Positions 33,144-43,797 of a DNA stretch of 64,000 nt are shown here, one piece after another (positions within the stretch are counted from its first letter, which is position 1; every line of letters starts with the position of its first letter). Made by a program: the position numbers and the translations under genes. Origin of the DNA: Candidatus Rhodoferax mariagerensis (GTDB lineage Bacteria > Pseudomonadota > Gammaproteobacteria > Burkholderiales > Burkholderiaceae_C); NCBI GenBank assembly GCA_016719055.1, contig JADKAW010000023.1:1-64000 (forward strand), written 5' to 3'. The notes under the pieces are model-generated. The model was not told where the DNA came from. It saw only the letters and a list, made by a program, of their open reading frames with translations, and searched no databases.

Positions 33144-33862
33144 AGTTGCGGGTCTGCCGGCTTTTGCGTTGCCAGCAAATAGTTGACACTGGTGTCGGTG
33201 TTAAGCCAATAATGCTGGGTCAGGGGATTAAATGACAAGCCTCGGCTATGTGTCACCGTGAGACCCGCAGTTCGGCAAAAGCTGGCCAATTCGCTGGGTC
33301 GAATCATTTTTGCGTATTCGTGTGTGCCACGAGGCAACATGTTCAGCACATATTCTGCGCCCACAATGGCCAGCAGAAATGACTTGGGATTTCGGTTGAG
33401 TGTAGAGAAAAAAACCCAGCCCCCAGGTTTGACCAGCGTAGCACATGCGCGAACCACAGACGCTGGATCTGGCACGTGCTCAAGCATTTCCATGCAAGTC
33501 ACGATATCAAAACGACCCGGCTGTTCATCGGCCATGGACTCTGCACTGATCTCACGGTATGTCACGTTCTCGGTGCCGGCGTCCAACGCATGCAGTTGCG
33601 CGATGCGCAACGCCTTGGAGGACAGATCAATGCCTGTCGCCGTGGCCCCAGAACGCGCAAGAGAGTCTGTCAGGATTCCGCCACCACAGCCAACGTCAAG
33701 CACTTTCAACCCGGTAAGCGGGCAGAGACTCCGAATCCAGTCAAGACGAAGCGGATTAATCTGGTGCAATGGACGAAACTCGCCATCTGCATCCCACCAG
33801 CGGTGAGCGAGGTCTGAGAATTTGGCCAGTTCAGCGGCGTCGGCATTGAGTGTTTGAGTCAT
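33140..33862 (-). CDS. ubiG: Ubiquinone biosynthesis O-methyltransferase
   Basis: A 240-residue SAM-dependent methyltransferase for both O-methylation steps of ubiquinone synthesis. The start is ATG 33862 (MTQTLNADAAELAKF), with the family hallmark FSDLAHRWWDADGEFRPLHQINPLRL. The SAM motif is VLDVGCGGG, with the later EMLEHVPDP. Length matches E. coli UbiG. It is co-translated with gph through an ATGA overlap. Confidence 0.95.
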   Translation of the reverse strand: MTQTLNADAAELAKFSDLAHRWWDADGEFRPLHQINPLRLDWIRSLCPLTGLKVLDVGCGGGILTDSLARSGATATGIDLSSKALRIAQLHALDAGTENVTYREISAESMADEQPGRFDIVTCMEMLEHVPDPASVVRACATLVKPGGWVFFSTLNRNPKSFLLAIVGAEYVLNMLPRGTHEYAKMIRPSELASFCRTAGLTVTHSRGLSFNPLTQHYWLNTDTSVNYLLATQKPADPQL

Positions 33863-33923
33863 ACGCTGATTATCTGAAATTTCGGGCGACACATCATGAC
33901 CCGGCCTGAGAAGCACACAAAAC

Positions 33924-33948
33924 AAAGCCCACCGCAAGGGTGAGCTTT
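33924..33948 (-). terminator. Terminator of the HiPIP gene
   Basis: Reading leftward, an 8-bp stem (AGCTCACC / GGTGGGCT with one wobble) encloses CTTGC and is followed by TTTGTTTT. It lies about 55 bp after the HiPIP stop. Confidence 0.7.
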
Positions 33949-34002
33949 TTGAGCCACAAGCACTCAACGCTTGAGCGCTTCAGGGCATGTTGAGGTAATG
34001 AC

Positions 34003-34308
34003 TTACGCCTTCTTGGCGTAGGCGCTGCACCAGCCTTTGCCTGCTACTTGCTTGCCAGCAAACAACGGGCAGCCGCCTGCGGCGTCCGTTGCCTTGCCTT
34101 GGAACAAGGAACAGTTGGTGCACATTTGTTCTTTGGTGTGCTTGGGATATTTCTTGGCATCTGCTTTAGCTGTGTCTTCCACATAGCCCAAACCAGCTGC
34201 AGCAGCGTCTTTAGGATCAACCATAGGAGCGGCCGCCATGACGACGCCAGAAGCCAAAACGCTGGTACCGATGACCGATTGGAGAATAAATACGCGACGA
34301 TTTGTCAT
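34003..34308 (-). CDS. High-potential iron-sulfur protein (HiPIP)
   Basis: A 101-residue exported protein starting at ATG 34308 with AAGGAAAC upstream. The leader MTNRRVFILQSVIGTSVLASG carries a twin-arginine-like NRRVF, so it is probably Tat-exported. The four 4Fe-4S ligands are C63, C66, C80 and C94 (CTNCSLFQG..GGCPLF..GWC). HiPIPs carry electrons in the periplasm, often from cytochrome bc1 to oxidases or reaction centres. It stands alone with its own terminator. Confidence 0.92.
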   Translation of the reverse strand: MTNRRVFILQSVIGTSVLASGVVMAAAPMVDPKDAAAAGLGYVEDTAKADAKKYPKHTKEQMCTNCSLFQGKATDAAGGCPLFAGKQVAGKGWCSAYAKKA

Positions 34309-34488
34309 TGGTTTGTTTCCTTTAAAGTTAAAAAAATGTGCAGCTAAAAAACTAACACTAACACTAACAACTAAGCTGCATTTTCGGCGGCGTTTTGATC
34401 CATAACACTGACCAAAATCAATATCCACCCAAATAAGTCAGCCGTTATACATGCCCGTGTCGCCACTGCAACACCACAACGCAGCAAC

Positions 34489-35526
34489 TCATCGGTTGGT
34501 TGACTTCAAACGCTCGGCAAACGCGAGTTTCAATTCATCAACCTGCGCTTGCAGCAATCGATTGCCACACTGGGACACCACTTGAGCTGCACAACGGTTG
34601 GCCAGCCAAGCCGCCTCTGAATGAGAATGGCCTTGAGTGATCGCGTATAAAAATGCACCCGCAAACATATCACCTGCACCATTGGTGTCGAGCGCTCGCA
34701 CTGGCGTAGCTGGCACTTCAATCCGCTGCCCCGCTTCCAGCACGATGCAACCCTTGGCACTGCGCGTCAGGCACACCACACGCGCCTGCGCTGCCATTTT
34801 TCGGCAAATCTCGGCCAGATCCTGCGTACCGCACCAGACCTGGGCCTCTTCCTCGTTGCAGAACAGAAAATCCAATGACCCGGTTTCGGCGTTGCCCACC
34901 ATGGCATCGAGCCCGGGTCGACAAAAGTTGATCATGGTCATGTCACTCAGCGTGGTCGCCAGCGCTACACCCGCGTTGCGCGCGATGGCGCGGCCTTTAA
35001 GGGCAGCCTCCATCCCCTTGGGCGACGCAGCCAGGTAGCCTTCCATGTAGTAGACCTTGGATTTAGCGATGTCGGCAGGCTGCAGCGAAGACGCATCAAT
35101 GTCTGCCGTCGCCCCCAGAAACGTGCTCATGCTGCGCTCGGCATCGGGCGTCACCATCACCATACAGATGCCAGTCTGCCCTTGTGGTGCCCGGCTCGCG
35201 CTCAGGTTGGTCGCCACGCCATGCGTCAACAGGTCTTGGGTGTAAAACGCCCCCAATTCATCATCTGCGACGCGACAGGAATAAAACGCCCGGCCCCCCA
35301 ACTGCGCCAATGCCACCACCGTGTTGCCCGCCGAGCCACCGCCGGTCCGCCGCGCATGCACGCCTTGGACATGGCGCAGTAACTCGGTGCGCCGTTGCGC
35401 ATCGATCAGCGTCATGTGTCGCTTTGCAACACCCGCGTCCAGCAGCAATTGGTCCGAGACTTCATACTCGGAATCCACCAGCGCGTTGCCAATGGCATAT
35501 AGGTCGTGGTGCGTGGTCATGCTCAT
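34489..35526 (-). CDS. PfkB-family sugar/adenosine kinase
   Basis: A 345-residue kinase of the ribokinase fold. GGGSAGNTVVALAQLGG is the substrate motif and DTNGAGDMFAGAFLY holds the catalytic Asp and the anion hole. It resembles the adenosine-kinase-like PfkB proteins common in proteobacteria, but the substrate cannot be fixed. It overlaps the ferredoxin-NADP reductase gene upstream by 4 bp. Confidence 0.85.
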   Translation of the reverse strand: MSMTTHHDLYAIGNALVDSEYEVSDQLLLDAGVAKRHMTLIDAQRRTELLRHVQGVHARRTGGGSAGNTVVALAQLGGRAFYSCRVADDELGAFYTQDLLTHGVATNLSASRAPQGQTGICMVMVTPDAERSMSTFLGATADIDASSLQPADIAKSKVYYMEGYLAASPKGMEAALKGRAIARNAGVALATTLSDMTMINFCRPGLDAMVGNAETGSLDFLFCNEEEAQVWCGTQDLAEICRKMAAQARVVCLTRSAKGCIVLEAGQRIEVPATPVRALDTNGAGDMFAGAFLYAITQGHSHSEAAWLANRCAAQVVSQCGNRLLQAQVDELKLAFAERLKSTNR

Positions 35527-36299
35527 TGCTCCACAAAGGCGCGCTCAACCACATAGTCACCCGGTTTGGTGGTATTACCTTCAACAAAACCGCGCTTTTC
35601 GAGCACATGTTTTAAATCTTTAAGCAGTCCAGGGCTTCCGCACATCATGGCTCGGTCGGTTAACGGGTCAAATTTGGGCATTCCCAGATCGGCCTGCAAC
35701 TTGCCAGTCTCGATCAGGTCAGTGATGCGGCCCTGGTTTTTGAATGGCTCTCGCGTGACAGTAGGGTAATACAGCAATTGTTCATTGATGATCTCACCCA
35801 GAAACTCGTGCTCCGGCAGCTCTTGCGTGATGTAGTCGTGATAAGCCAGTTCGGCCACCTGGCGCACACCGTGCACCAAAACTACTTTTTCAAACATCTC
35901 ATAAGTCGCCGGGTCGCGAATGATGGACAAAAATGGCGCCAACCCAGTGCCGGTGGCAAACAGATAGAGGTTCTTTCCTGGCAACAAGTAGTCAATCAGC
36001 AAAGTGCCAGTTGGTTTCTTGCCGACAGCGATAAGGTCCCCAACCTTGATGTGCTGCAGTTTGGAGGTCAGCGGTCCGTCCTGTACCTTGATGCTCAAGA
36101 ATTCCAGATGATCCTCGTAATTGGCGCTGACAATGCTGTAGGCACGTAGCAGCGGCTTGCCGCCTTCCAGGCGCAGGCCGATCATGGTGAAGTGACCATT
36201 TGAAAACCGTAGCGCCGGGTCACGTGTGGTGGTGAAACTGAACAACCGGTCGGTCCAGTGGTGAACTGTCAAAACGGTTTCATTCAAAAAAGCACTCAT
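35523..36299 (-). CDS. fpr: Ferredoxin-NADP reductase
   Basis: A 258-residue flavoprotein. FAD binding is at RAYSIVSANYEDHLEF (53-68), and the NADP lobe has LFATGTGLAPFLSIIRDP and MMCGSPGLLKDL. The C-terminus ends in VERAFVEQ, in the subclass IA bacterial style (Azotobacter/Rhodobacter FPR). It moves electrons between NADPH and ferredoxin or flavodoxin. It lies 38 bp from the aldehyde:ferredoxin oxidoreductase gene on the same strand, which suggests the two exchange electrons. Confidence 0.9.
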   Translation of the reverse strand: MSAFLNETVLTVHHWTDRLFSFTTTRDPALRFSNGHFTMIGLRLEGGKPLLRAYSIVSANYEDHLEFLSIKVQDGPLTSKLQHIKVGDLIAVGKKPTGTLLIDYLLPGKNLYLFATGTGLAPFLSIIRDPATYEMFEKVVLVHGVRQVAELAYHDYITQELPEHEFLGEIINEQLLYYPTVTREPFKNQGRITDLIETGKLQADLGMPKFDPLTDRAMMCGSPGLLKDLKHVLEKRGFVEGNTTKPGDYVVERAFVEQ

Positions 36300-36337
36300 G
36301 CAATACCTTAAGGACGCGACAAAAAAGAAGGATCAGT

Positions 36338-38374
36338 TTATAACGCGCGCTGTTGGGCAGGTGTTCGTGCGGTTGCTATCGCGTCTGGGCCAGCTGCAAA
36401 CGTGGTTTCCTGCGATTGCTTGATCGCTTGCCAAAACGAAAGCGCAAGCTCTTTGGCCTGCGCCGGGGACAAATTAGCTGCCGCGCCCTGGCTGCTGGAC
36501 GCAGCCTGCGGGCGCAACGGGTCGTGCTGCACCCAGGTGGCGAGCTTGTCGACCGAGGTGCCGTCTTCGTCCAGCCAGCGGATGTAGTTGGCAAACATGT
36601 CGGCCATGCGCTCGGTTTCCCACGGCACGCTCTTGGCGGTCTCCAGCGCGTTGATCTGGCGTGCCAACTCAAAATGGTGCTGTTTGAAGTCCACATCCAG
36701 CGCCAACATGCCTTTGGCAATCTCGCCCATGAGCGACTCGCCCCACTGGCGATGAAAGCGACACATGCCAATGTTGTCGTTGAACAGCTCATACATCATA
36801 CGTTCAACATTGCGGCTGCCCAGCTCTTGCGGTGTAAGTACATTGGCACCGTAAAACACGTAATACTTGCCCATGATCGGCATGGGGCTGGCCATGCCCG
36901 GCACAAAATACTGGTTTGGCACCATGCAACCGGCCTTGCCGTGCGACAAAAACACCGCGCGCTCCCCCGGCAGGGTCTGCGGATATCGCTGGTTCAGCGC
37001 ATGCGCAGCGCTGCGGATGCCTTTGCGGAATAACTGGGCAGCCGGGTTGTTGAGCAAGGCCTCGATGAGCCCATAGGCGTAGCGGGCATTGATCATGCTG
37101 TCGCCCACCACGTCAAACTCGTCTCGTTCCGCAGTAAACCGGTCAAAGCGCAGCGCGTCATGCGGTCCAAAGCCAAATTCTGCAGGCTCAATCAATCCAT
37201 CGGCCACACACTCCATGATCCAGGCTAAGGTGCCTCCAATCTGGATGGCATCAAAGCCCATGGCATCGGCATGGTCGTTGAGCAACTCGGCCGCCCGCTG
37301 GTCAAACACCCCGACTTGTGGTCCCAATGCGTGGTAGGGCTCATAGTCCTTTTTGAATGGGCCCTGCATCTTCTTGCAGGCCACGCCGCAAGGCTCTCCA
37401 CAATGCTTGAAGCTCTTGGTGGCGATAGTTTCCTCGTTGTATTGCTTGAGGTAATGTTCAACGATAAAGGTTTGCTGCTGCTTCAGCCGGTCAGCCTTGG
37501 AGGCATAAACCGAGCGGTAATTGAAACTCAGAATCTTGTCGCCCATGCCATGGTAGTTGGAGCCAAAGGTGCCGCCGGTTTGCGTTTTCGGGTCCATCGC
37601 GTACTTGGCCGTCATCGCCTTGTCGATCTTGACCGCCCGGTCGCCAAAATGTTCAACAAAGTACGGGTCATAGTCCTTGACACTTGGCACATTTGGCTCG
37701 GACCAATGGCCGCCAAACATGCACCCCACCAGGTTGTGCTGTTGAAACAGGTGGCTACCCATGCCGCCCCGGCCACACCAGTCCGTCACATGTGTCACCA
37801 CGCCCTTGTCAATCGGATTGGAGACAATCGCGCCCTCAGCGGTGACTTGGCTGACCGGCCCGACAACAAAGGAGCGCACCTGTTTGGGCGGGTACTCGGC
37901 ACCCCAGCGTTCCAACAACGCCTGTTGCAGGGCAAAAATGCCAATCAGTGTCTTGCCATTGGGGCCAGGGTAGCCCCGCCAAATCTTCTCAAAGTCTGGT
38001 AGTGGCTCCAGCCGAACCTGAACCTGGTCGTCAACATTGTTCAGCATCATCACGCTCGGTGTCACCGCACGCCCGGCAATGCGCACGTAGTTCACGCCCA
38101 CATGCTTGAAGACATAGGCTGCCCCACCCATCGACGAAATATAAAAGCCTTCCCACTGCGGACTGTGGCCGCAGAACACCAGGCGTCGCGAGCCATTCAG
38201 CGGGCTGGTGGCAAACATCCCTTCTCCAAAGGTCAGCACGCTTGGGTCTTCACCATAAGCGCGCCAGCCGTAGTCCACCGGCCCGTAAATACCGCTGTCT
38301 GGCGCAATGTCATGCACTGAAAAAGAAAGGGGATTCAGCGCAATGCACAGTTCTCTTTGAATAAAGGGCTTCAT
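36338..38374 (-). CDS. Aldehyde:ferredoxin oxidoreductase family protein (tungsten/molybdenum pterin)
   Basis: A 678-residue member of the AOR family, starting at ATG 38374 (MKPFIQRELCIAL). The N-terminal domain has RRLVFCGHSPQWEGFYISSMGGAAYVFKHVG, the pterin-binding beta domain. The 4Fe-4S ligands are the CGEPCGVACKK cluster plus GMC near residue 555. Here the first spacing is Cx3Cx3C, looser than the CxxCxxxC of archaeal AOR. The enzyme would oxidise aldehydes (or reduce acids) with ferredoxin. Its downstream neighbour is fpr. The last 50 residues are Ala/Gln-rich. Confidence 0.9.
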   Translation of the reverse strand: MKPFIQRELCIALNPLSFSVHDIAPDSGIYGPVDYGWRAYGEDPSVLTFGEGMFATSPLNGSRRLVFCGHSPQWEGFYISSMGGAAYVFKHVGVNYVRIAGRAVTPSVMMLNNVDDQVQVRLEPLPDFEKIWRGYPGPNGKTLIGIFALQQALLERWGAEYPPKQVRSFVVGPVSQVTAEGAIVSNPIDKGVVTHVTDWCGRGGMGSHLFQQHNLVGCMFGGHWSEPNVPSVKDYDPYFVEHFGDRAVKIDKAMTAKYAMDPKTQTGGTFGSNYHGMGDKILSFNYRSVYASKADRLKQQQTFIVEHYLKQYNEETIATKSFKHCGEPCGVACKKMQGPFKKDYEPYHALGPQVGVFDQRAAELLNDHADAMGFDAIQIGGTLAWIMECVADGLIEPAEFGFGPHDALRFDRFTAERDEFDVVGDSMINARYAYGLIEALLNNPAAQLFRKGIRSAAHALNQRYPQTLPGERAVFLSHGKAGCMVPNQYFVPGMASPMPIMGKYYVFYGANVLTPQELGSRNVERMMYELFNDNIGMCRFHRQWGESLMGEIAKGMLALDVDFKQHHFELARQINALETAKSVPWETERMADMFANYIRWLDEDGTSVDKLATWVQHDPLRPQAASSSQGAAANLSPAQAKELALSFWQAIKQSQETTFAAGPDAIATARTPAQQRAL

Positions 38375-38423
38375 TCGACACTCACAAAACAACGACAAAA
38401 CAAAGTGATGACTCTACAAATGA

Positions 38424-41054
38424 CTACAGTTTGGCATTGACCCAGTCCGCTACGCTGTCCAGCGCCTGCGCCAGCCTACCCGGCTCAGTGCCACCCGCCA
38501 TTGCCATATCTGGCTTGCCACCACCTTTGCCGCCCACCTGGCCGGCCACAAAGTTGACCAGTTCACCGGCCTTGACCTTGGCGCTCGTGTCTGCCGTCAC
38601 ACCTACGGCAATCTGCACCTTGGCACCATCAACCACGGCCAACACAATGACCGCGGTTTTTAACTTGTCCTTGAGTTTGTCCATGGTGTCGCGCAGGGTT
38701 TTGACATCGGCGCCATCCAACCGTGCCACCAGCAGTTTGACACCCTTGATGTTCTGCGCCTGGGCAAGCAGTTCGTCGCCTTGTGCCGATGCCAGCTTGC
38801 CCTTGAGTGACGTCACCTCTTTTTCGAGCGCCTTGACGTGGTCAAGCACACTCACGAGGCGTTCGTTGAACTCAGCCACCGGCGTTTTCATCATGCTTGC
38901 GGCATGGCTCACGGTGCCTTCAAGATGCTGCAAATAGCTGAGCGCGTTAGTGCCGGTCACGGCTTCAATACGACGCACACCTGACGCCACGCCACTTTCG
39001 GCCACCACCTTGAACAGGCCAATATCGCCGCTGCGCTGCACATGGGTGCCGCCACACAGCTCCCGACTACTGCCAATGTCCATCACCCGAACAGATTCGC
39101 CGTATTTTTCGCCAAACAGCATCATGGCCCCGGTTTTTTGGGCAGACTCGATGTCCATCACACGCGCCAAGGTGGCGGTGTTGTCCAAAATTTCGGCGTT
39201 GACAAGCGCTTCAATCTCGCGAATTTGCACGTCGGTGACTGGCGCGTTGTGAGCAAAGTCAAAGCGAGTGCGCTCCGGGTTGACTAGGCTGCCTTTTTGT
39301 TGCACGTGGCTGCCGAGCACCTCACGCAGTGCTTTGTGCATCAGGTGGGTGGCCGAGTGATTGCGAACGGTAGCCGCACGCAAGGCAGAGTTGACGTGCG
39401 CTGTCACACCATCGCCCACCTTGAGCGCCCCAGATTTAAGCGTGCCCTGGTGGGCAAACACATCGGCTTTGAGCTTTTGCGTATCTGCCACCTCAAACAG
39501 CCCGTGATCGCAAAAGATGGCACCCGCGTCACCCACCTGGCCACCGCTTTCGCCGTAAAAAGGTGTTGCAGCCATCACCACCACCCCTGTTTGACCAATA
39601 TTTAGTGCTTCAGCCCTTTCCCCGTCTATATAAATAGCTATAATTTCTGTAGTAGTTGTCAAGTGCTCATAACCCAGAAATTCGTTGCCAGCGCCGTTGT
39701 ATTCCAGTGCCTTGCCCATTTTGAATTTGCCGGCGGCCCGCCCCTGTGCTTTTTGCTTTTCCATCGCGATGGCAAAGCCGGCGGCATCCACCTCGACACC
39801 CCGCTCACGGCACACGTCAGCCGACAAGTCCAGCGGAAAACCATAGGTGTCGTGCAGCTTGAAGGCCACATCGCCCGGTAGCAGCTTGATCCCACCGTCC
39901 AGCGCTTCGTCCAAAATTTGCATGCCAATTTCGAGCGTTTCGAAGAACCGCTCTTCTTCCACCCGCAGCACTTCAATGACGCGCGTTGCCTGAGCGGCCA
40001 GGCCCGGGTAGGCATCGCCCATCAGCGCCGCCAGGTCTGGCACCAGCTTGTGGAAGAACGGGGTTTTCTGGCCCAGTTTGTAACCATGGCGAATGGCCCG
40101 GCGCACGATGCGGCGCTGTACATAACCGCGCCCTTCGTTGCTAGGCAAGACACCGTCACTGACCAGAAAGGCGGTGGCACGGATGTGGTCAGCAATTACC
40201 TTGAGCGAGTTGTTGCCCAGGTCAGCACAATGGGTTTCGCGCGCAGCGGCCTTGATCAGTGCGGCAAAAATGTCAATTTCGTAGTTGCTGTGCACATGTT
40301 GCAGGATGGCAGCCAGGCGCTCCAGGCCCATGCCAGTGTCCACACAAGGCGCCGGCAACGGCGTGACCGAGCCATCTTCGGCCATGTTGAACTGCATGAA
40401 CACGTTGTTCCAGATTTCGATGAAGCGGTCGCCGTCCTCATCGGGGCTGCCGGGCGGACCGCCAGGAATATGGTCGCCGTGGTCATAAAAAATCTCACTG
40501 CACGGACCGCAGGGGCCGGTGTCGGCCATCATCCAGAAATTATCACTCTTGTAGCGGCCGCCCTTGTTGTCTCCGATCCGAATCACACGCTCAGGCGGCA
40601 GGCCAATTTCATGGGTCCAGATGTCATAAGCCTCGTCGTCCTCGGCATACACCGTGGCCAGCAAGCGCTCTGGTGGCAGCTTATAGACCTGCGTCAGCAG
40701 CTCCCAGGCCCACTTGAGCGATTCGCGCTTGAAATAGTCACCAAAACTCCAGTTGCCCAACATTTCGAAAAACGTGTGATGTCGCGCGGTATAGCCCACG
40801 TTTTCCAGGTCGTTGTGTTTGCCACCGGCGCGCAAGCAGGCCTGCACCGAGGCGGCGCGCACATAACTGCGCTTGTCACTGCCCAAGAACACGTCCTTGA
40901 ACTGCACCATGCCGCTGTTGGTGAACATCAGCGTTGGGTCGTTGCCGGGCACCAGCGGGCTTGAGGCCACCACGGTGTGCTCTTTTGAGGCAAAAAAGTC
41001 AAGAAAAGTCTTGCGAATGTCGGCGACAGTCACGGGAATGGTGGTTGGAGTCAT
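38424..41054 (-). CDS. alaS: Alanyl-tRNA synthetase
   Basis: An 876-residue enzyme. I chose ATG 41054 ([21 protein letters not shown]), which fits the usual length. Class II motifs are at the N-terminus ([43 protein letters not shown]). The editing site ([13 protein letters not shown] and [13 protein letters not shown]) and the C-Ala domain are intact. It charges tRNA-Ala. A short AT-rich, rare-codon patch lies at 39605-39660. A MocR-type regulator gene is upstream on the same strand. Confidence 0.97.
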   Translation of the reverse strand: MTPTTIPVTVADIRKTFLDFFASKEHTVVASSPLVPGNDPTLMFTNSGMVQFKDVFLGSDKRSYVRAASVQACLRAGGKHNDLENVGYTARHHTFFEMLGNWSFGDYFKRESLKWAWELLTQVYKLPPERLLATVYAEDDEAYDIWTHEIGLPPERVIRIGDNKGGRYKSDNFWMMADTGPCGPCSEIFYDHGDHIPGGPPGSPDEDGDRFIEIWNNVFMQFNMAEDGSVTPLPAPCVDTGMGLERLAAILQHVHSNYEIDIFAALIKAAARETHCADLGNNSLKVIADHIRATAFLVSDGVLPSNEGRGYVQRRIVRRAIRHGYKLGQKTPFFHKLVPDLAALMGDAYPGLAAQATRVIEVLRVEEERFFETLEIGMQILDEALDGGIKLLPGDVAFKLHDTYGFPLDLSADVCRERGVEVDAAGFAIAMEKQKAQGRAAGKFKMGKALEYNGAGNEFLGYEHLTTTTEIIAIYIDGERAEALNIGQTGVVVMAATPFYGESGGQVGDAGAIFCDHGLFEVADTQKLKADVFAHQGTLKSGALKVGDGVTAHVNSALRAATVRNHSATHLMHKALREVLGSHVQQKGSLVNPERTRFDFAHNAPVTDVQIREIEALVNAEILDNTATLARVMDIESAQKTGAMMLFGEKYGESVRVMDIGSSRELCGGTHVQRSGDIGLFKVVAESGVASGVRRIEAVTGTNALSYLQHLEGTVSHAASMMKTPVAEFNERLVSVLDHVKALEKEVTSLKGKLASAQGDELLAQAQNIKGVKLLVARLDGADVKTLRDTMDKLKDKLKTAVIVLAVVDGAKVQIAVGVTADTSAKVKAGELVNFVAGQVGGKGGGKPDMAMAGGTEPGRLAQALDSVADWVNAKL

Positions 41055-41115
41055 GGCTTGAGCGACTGGTAACGCCGTCTGGCGTGCGAATGTCAAAAGG
41101 CGAGATTTTAGGTGA

Positions 41116-42510
41116 TCAGGCTGATTGGCACTGAGCCTCTAAAAATGCAAAAAGTGCAGGCTCGTCACAAAAGATCACATTAAAACGCAGCCACGGGCTG
41201 GTTTGCAAATCAGGGCTGAACAAATGTCCGGGCCCGAGCAAAATATCTTGTTCGGCCGCTTTATAAGCCAGCTCGGCAGAGTCTGCCAATGCCGGGTGGC
41301 GAGCCCATAAAAAAATGCCCGCTTTAGGCTCACAAAAAATCTCAAAGCCCACCTTGAGCAAGCGCGACGCGGTTGACACATGCGCCTTGGCCAGGCGCTC
41401 GCGCAAGGCCTTGACGTGTTTGCGACAGCGCCCATCTGTCAACGCCTCATAAGCCAGCCGCTCGCTGAACTCGCTGGATGTCAACCCTGAAATCATCTTG
41501 AGCTGGGCCAGGTCTTCAAGCAGATCAGGATGCGCGGCCAGGTACCCCACCCGGATATTGGGCGAAATGGTTTTGGAAAAACTGCTGATGTAAATCACCC
41601 GGTTGAGCTGGTCCAGACTGGCCAGGGAGGGTCTTGGCTCGGGGTCCAGGTCAGCATAGATGTCGTTTTCAACCACCAGAAAATTGTGCTTGTCGGCCAG
41701 TTGCATCACGCGGTGCAGGTGCGCCAGCTGCGCCACCGAGCCGGTCGGGCTTTGCAGACGCGGCTGGGTAAAAAACACCTTCGGCTTTTCTTCCACCACC
41801 AGTCTTTCCAGGGCCGCAAGGTCGTAACCAGCTGGTGTGCGTGGCACGCCGATCAGGCGGGCCCCCAAAAACCGCAGCGAAAACAGCAGGTTGGGGTAAC
41901 CCGGATCATCGACCAGCACCGCGTCCCCTGGCCTGACCAGGCGGCGCGCCACCAGGTCCATCGCCTGGCTCGACCCTTGCGTCAGCACCACTTGCTCAGG
42001 CGTGACGCTGATTTCCTGCTCGGCCAGAAGTTCGCACACCAGTTTGCGCAACGGTGGGTAGCCCTTGGGTTCGCCGTAACCACTCAAGTCCGCATCTTCG
42101 GCAGCCAGGCTGCGCAAGCCGCGACGCACCCCGTCCTGAAACAACCAGTCACCCGGCAGCCAGCCGCAGCCGGGCTTCAGGCGCAACGCCCGGTTCTCAA
42201 AAATGCGGCGCAGGTACCACATCGAATCAAAGCTGAAATTGGGCCCGTGTCCGGGCTGTTCAGTCACCGACAAAGGCCGCTTCTTGACAAAAAAACCAGA
42301 ATGCGGCCGCGACGCAAAATAGCCTTGTGCTACCAGCCGGTCGTAGGCATCGACCACCGTGAACACACTGACGTTGTGCGCATGGGCAAACTGGCGGATA
42401 GAGGGCGCTTTAGAGCCGGCCCGCAGCGCGCCCGAGTCGATGGCAGCGCGAAAACCGGTCACGATCTGCAACACCAGCGGAGTCGAGCTTTGGGGGTTCA
42501 GGGTCAACAT
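41116..42510 (-). CDS. MocR-type GntR regulator with aminotransferase domain
   Basis: A 464-residue fusion. The N-terminal GntR winged helix (residues 10-80, [37 protein letters not shown]) is joined to a PLP-dependent class I aminotransferase-like domain. The Lys that holds PLP is in [15 protein letters not shown]. Such proteins control genes in response to PLP or an amino compound. No obvious target operon lies next to it apart from the divergent small gene at 42593. Confidence 0.9.
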   Translation of the reverse strand: MLTLNPQSSTPLVLQIVTGFRAAIDSGALRAGSKAPSIRQFAHAHNVSVFTVVDAYDRLVAQGYFASRPHSGFFVKKRPLSVTEQPGHGPNFSFDSMWYLRRIFENRALRLKPGCGWLPGDWLFQDGVRRGLRSLAAEDADLSGYGEPKGYPPLRKLVCELLAEQEISVTPEQVVLTQGSSQAMDLVARRLVRPGDAVLVDDPGYPNLLFSLRFLGARLIGVPRTPAGYDLAALERLVVEEKPKVFFTQPRLQSPTGSVAQLAHLHRVMQLADKHNFLVVENDIYADLDPEPRPSLASLDQLNRVIYISSFSKTISPNIRVGYLAAHPDLLEDLAQLKMISGLTSSEFSERLAYEALTDGRCRKHVKALRERLAKAHVSTASRLLKVGFEIFCEPKAGIFLWARHPALADSAELAYKAAEQDILLGPGHLFSPDLQTSPWLRFNVIFCDEPALFAFLEAQCQSA

Positions 42511-42592
42511 CCATGAATTGTTGCGCAGAAATCACCGTTTGTTGATGTTGAATGCGTTAGCATGAACGCCAGATATCAGGAGATCGCAGTCG

Positions 42593-42973
42593 ATGGATGC
42601 AACCCCTTTGGAAACGACACAGCCCTTGGAACAAGCCGAAGCGGCGCAAGTTGGCAACCACCGCTGGCTGCCAATTACCGCCGTGCAGGAAGGCATGGTC
42701 ACCGCCCGGCCAGTGGTGGGGCTGGCAGGTGTGCTTGAAACCATGTTCATTGCCATAGGATCAACCATCACCGCCAACACGATTGCACAAATGGTCAACA
42801 AGGGTGTGGAGTGTGTCGCGGTGTTTGACCTGCCGCCGGCCGATCTGGCCGATGCCGCGTGCTTGCGCACAAGCTTTGAGTCGCGTTTGCAAGAGATTTT
42901 TGGGGCTGAACCAGACGACGCGTGTCGCGCCCTGATGAACGCACTGCTGCTGGCGCAGCCCACCCTATGCTGA
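42593..42973 (+). CDS. Hypothetical protein upstream of the HDOD gene (126 aa)
   Basis: A 126-residue protein with a disordered acidic N-terminus (residues 1-20) and a compact domain (ITAVQEGMVTARPVVGLAG..GSTITANTIAQMVNKGVECVAVFDLPP). This resembles a short signal-sensing domain found beside HD-type phosphodiesterase genes. The stop overlaps the HDOD start (ATGCTGA). Function unknown, probably a partner of the HDOD protein. Confidence 0.6.
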   Translation: MDATPLETTQPLEQAEAAQVGNHRWLPITAVQEGMVTARPVVGLAGVLETMFIAIGSTITANTIAQMVNKGVECVAVFDLPPADLADAACLRTSFESRLQEIFGAEPDDACRALMNALLLAQPTLC

Positions 42974-43797
42974 AGCTGCAACAGCCGCTAGACGACATCG
43001 AGGCCATGGGCGGGCTGTTGCCCCCGTTCCCCAAGGTCATCCTGCAACTGCTGGACCTGCTGCGCGATGAAGAAGCTTCGATGGACATGCTAGCGCGGTT
43101 GGTGCGCCACGACCCAGTCATCTCTGGCAATGTGCTGGGCATTGCCAACCACATTCGGCGCCTGCATGCTCAATCCGACCTGGCTGATCCCTACGCTGCG
43201 GCGTCGCTGATCGGCATCAACCGGCTGCGCAAGATTGTTGTCACGGTCGGCATGAACCGATTCATGGGACGCGGCATTGGCGGAGACTTCTTTTTTCATC
43301 ATTCCTGCGCGGTGGCGATCACCTCACAGGAAATCGGACTGATGTGCGATGTGTCGTGCGACGAAGCCTATATCTCCGGTATCTTGCACGACGTGGGCCA
43401 ACTGTGTTTCCATGTGATCAACGAAAGCGCATTTGCGCAGGCCTACCATCAGGCGTCGATGGACGGGCGACTGCTAGAACGCGAGTCCGAACTGTTTGGT
43501 GCCGACCATTGCGAAGTAGGTGCAAAACTGGCCGAATTCTGGTACCTGCCAGACAACGTGGTATCAGCCATCCGAACCCACCATGATGTGACAGCACCCG
43601 AGGGCAACTTGCAGGCGGTAGTTTGTCTGGGTGAAACGCTGGCACGCGCGCTGGACATGCCACCATCGCCCAAAAACCGGGTGCTGAGTATCAACCAGCC
43701 CGCCGTCGACATGCTTGGTATTCAGTGGGACAGCCCGGAGATGCTGGATTGTTTTGGCCGCTGCCGTGCCCGGTTTTTGCAAGGCGCGGGTTGCTGA
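42967..43797 (+). CDS. HDOD domain signalling protein
   Basis: A 276-residue protein covered by one HDOD domain: LPPFPKVILQLLDLLRDEEASMDMLARLVRHDPVISGNVLGIAN at 18-61, then an HD-like core with GILHDVGQL and AIRTHHD. HDOD proteins are regulatory relatives of HD-GYP phosphodiesterases and usually lack enzyme activity. The ATG 42967 overlaps the 126-aa gene by 7 bp. Confidence 0.85.
   Translation: MLKLQQPLDDIEAMGGLLPPFPKVILQLLDLLRDEEASMDMLARLVRHDPVISGNVLGIANHIRRLHAQSDLADPYAAASLIGINRLRKIVVTVGMNRFMGRGIGGDFFFHHSCAVAITSQEIGLMCDVSCDEAYISGILHDVGQLCFHVINESAFAQAYHQASMDGRLLERESELFGADHCEVGAKLAEFWYLPDNVVSAIRTHHDVTAPEGNLQAVVCLGETLARALDMPPSPKNRVLSINQPAVDMLGIQWDSPEMLDCFGRCRARFLQGAGC

Noticed and set aside
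37271..38002. Rightward 243-codon frame inside the AOR gene region
   Set aside because: It is antisense to the well-conserved AOR coding frame and has no family motifs.
39918..40964. Rightward 348-codon frame inside alaS
   Set aside because: It is antisense to alaS, whose class II synthetase motifs are intact.
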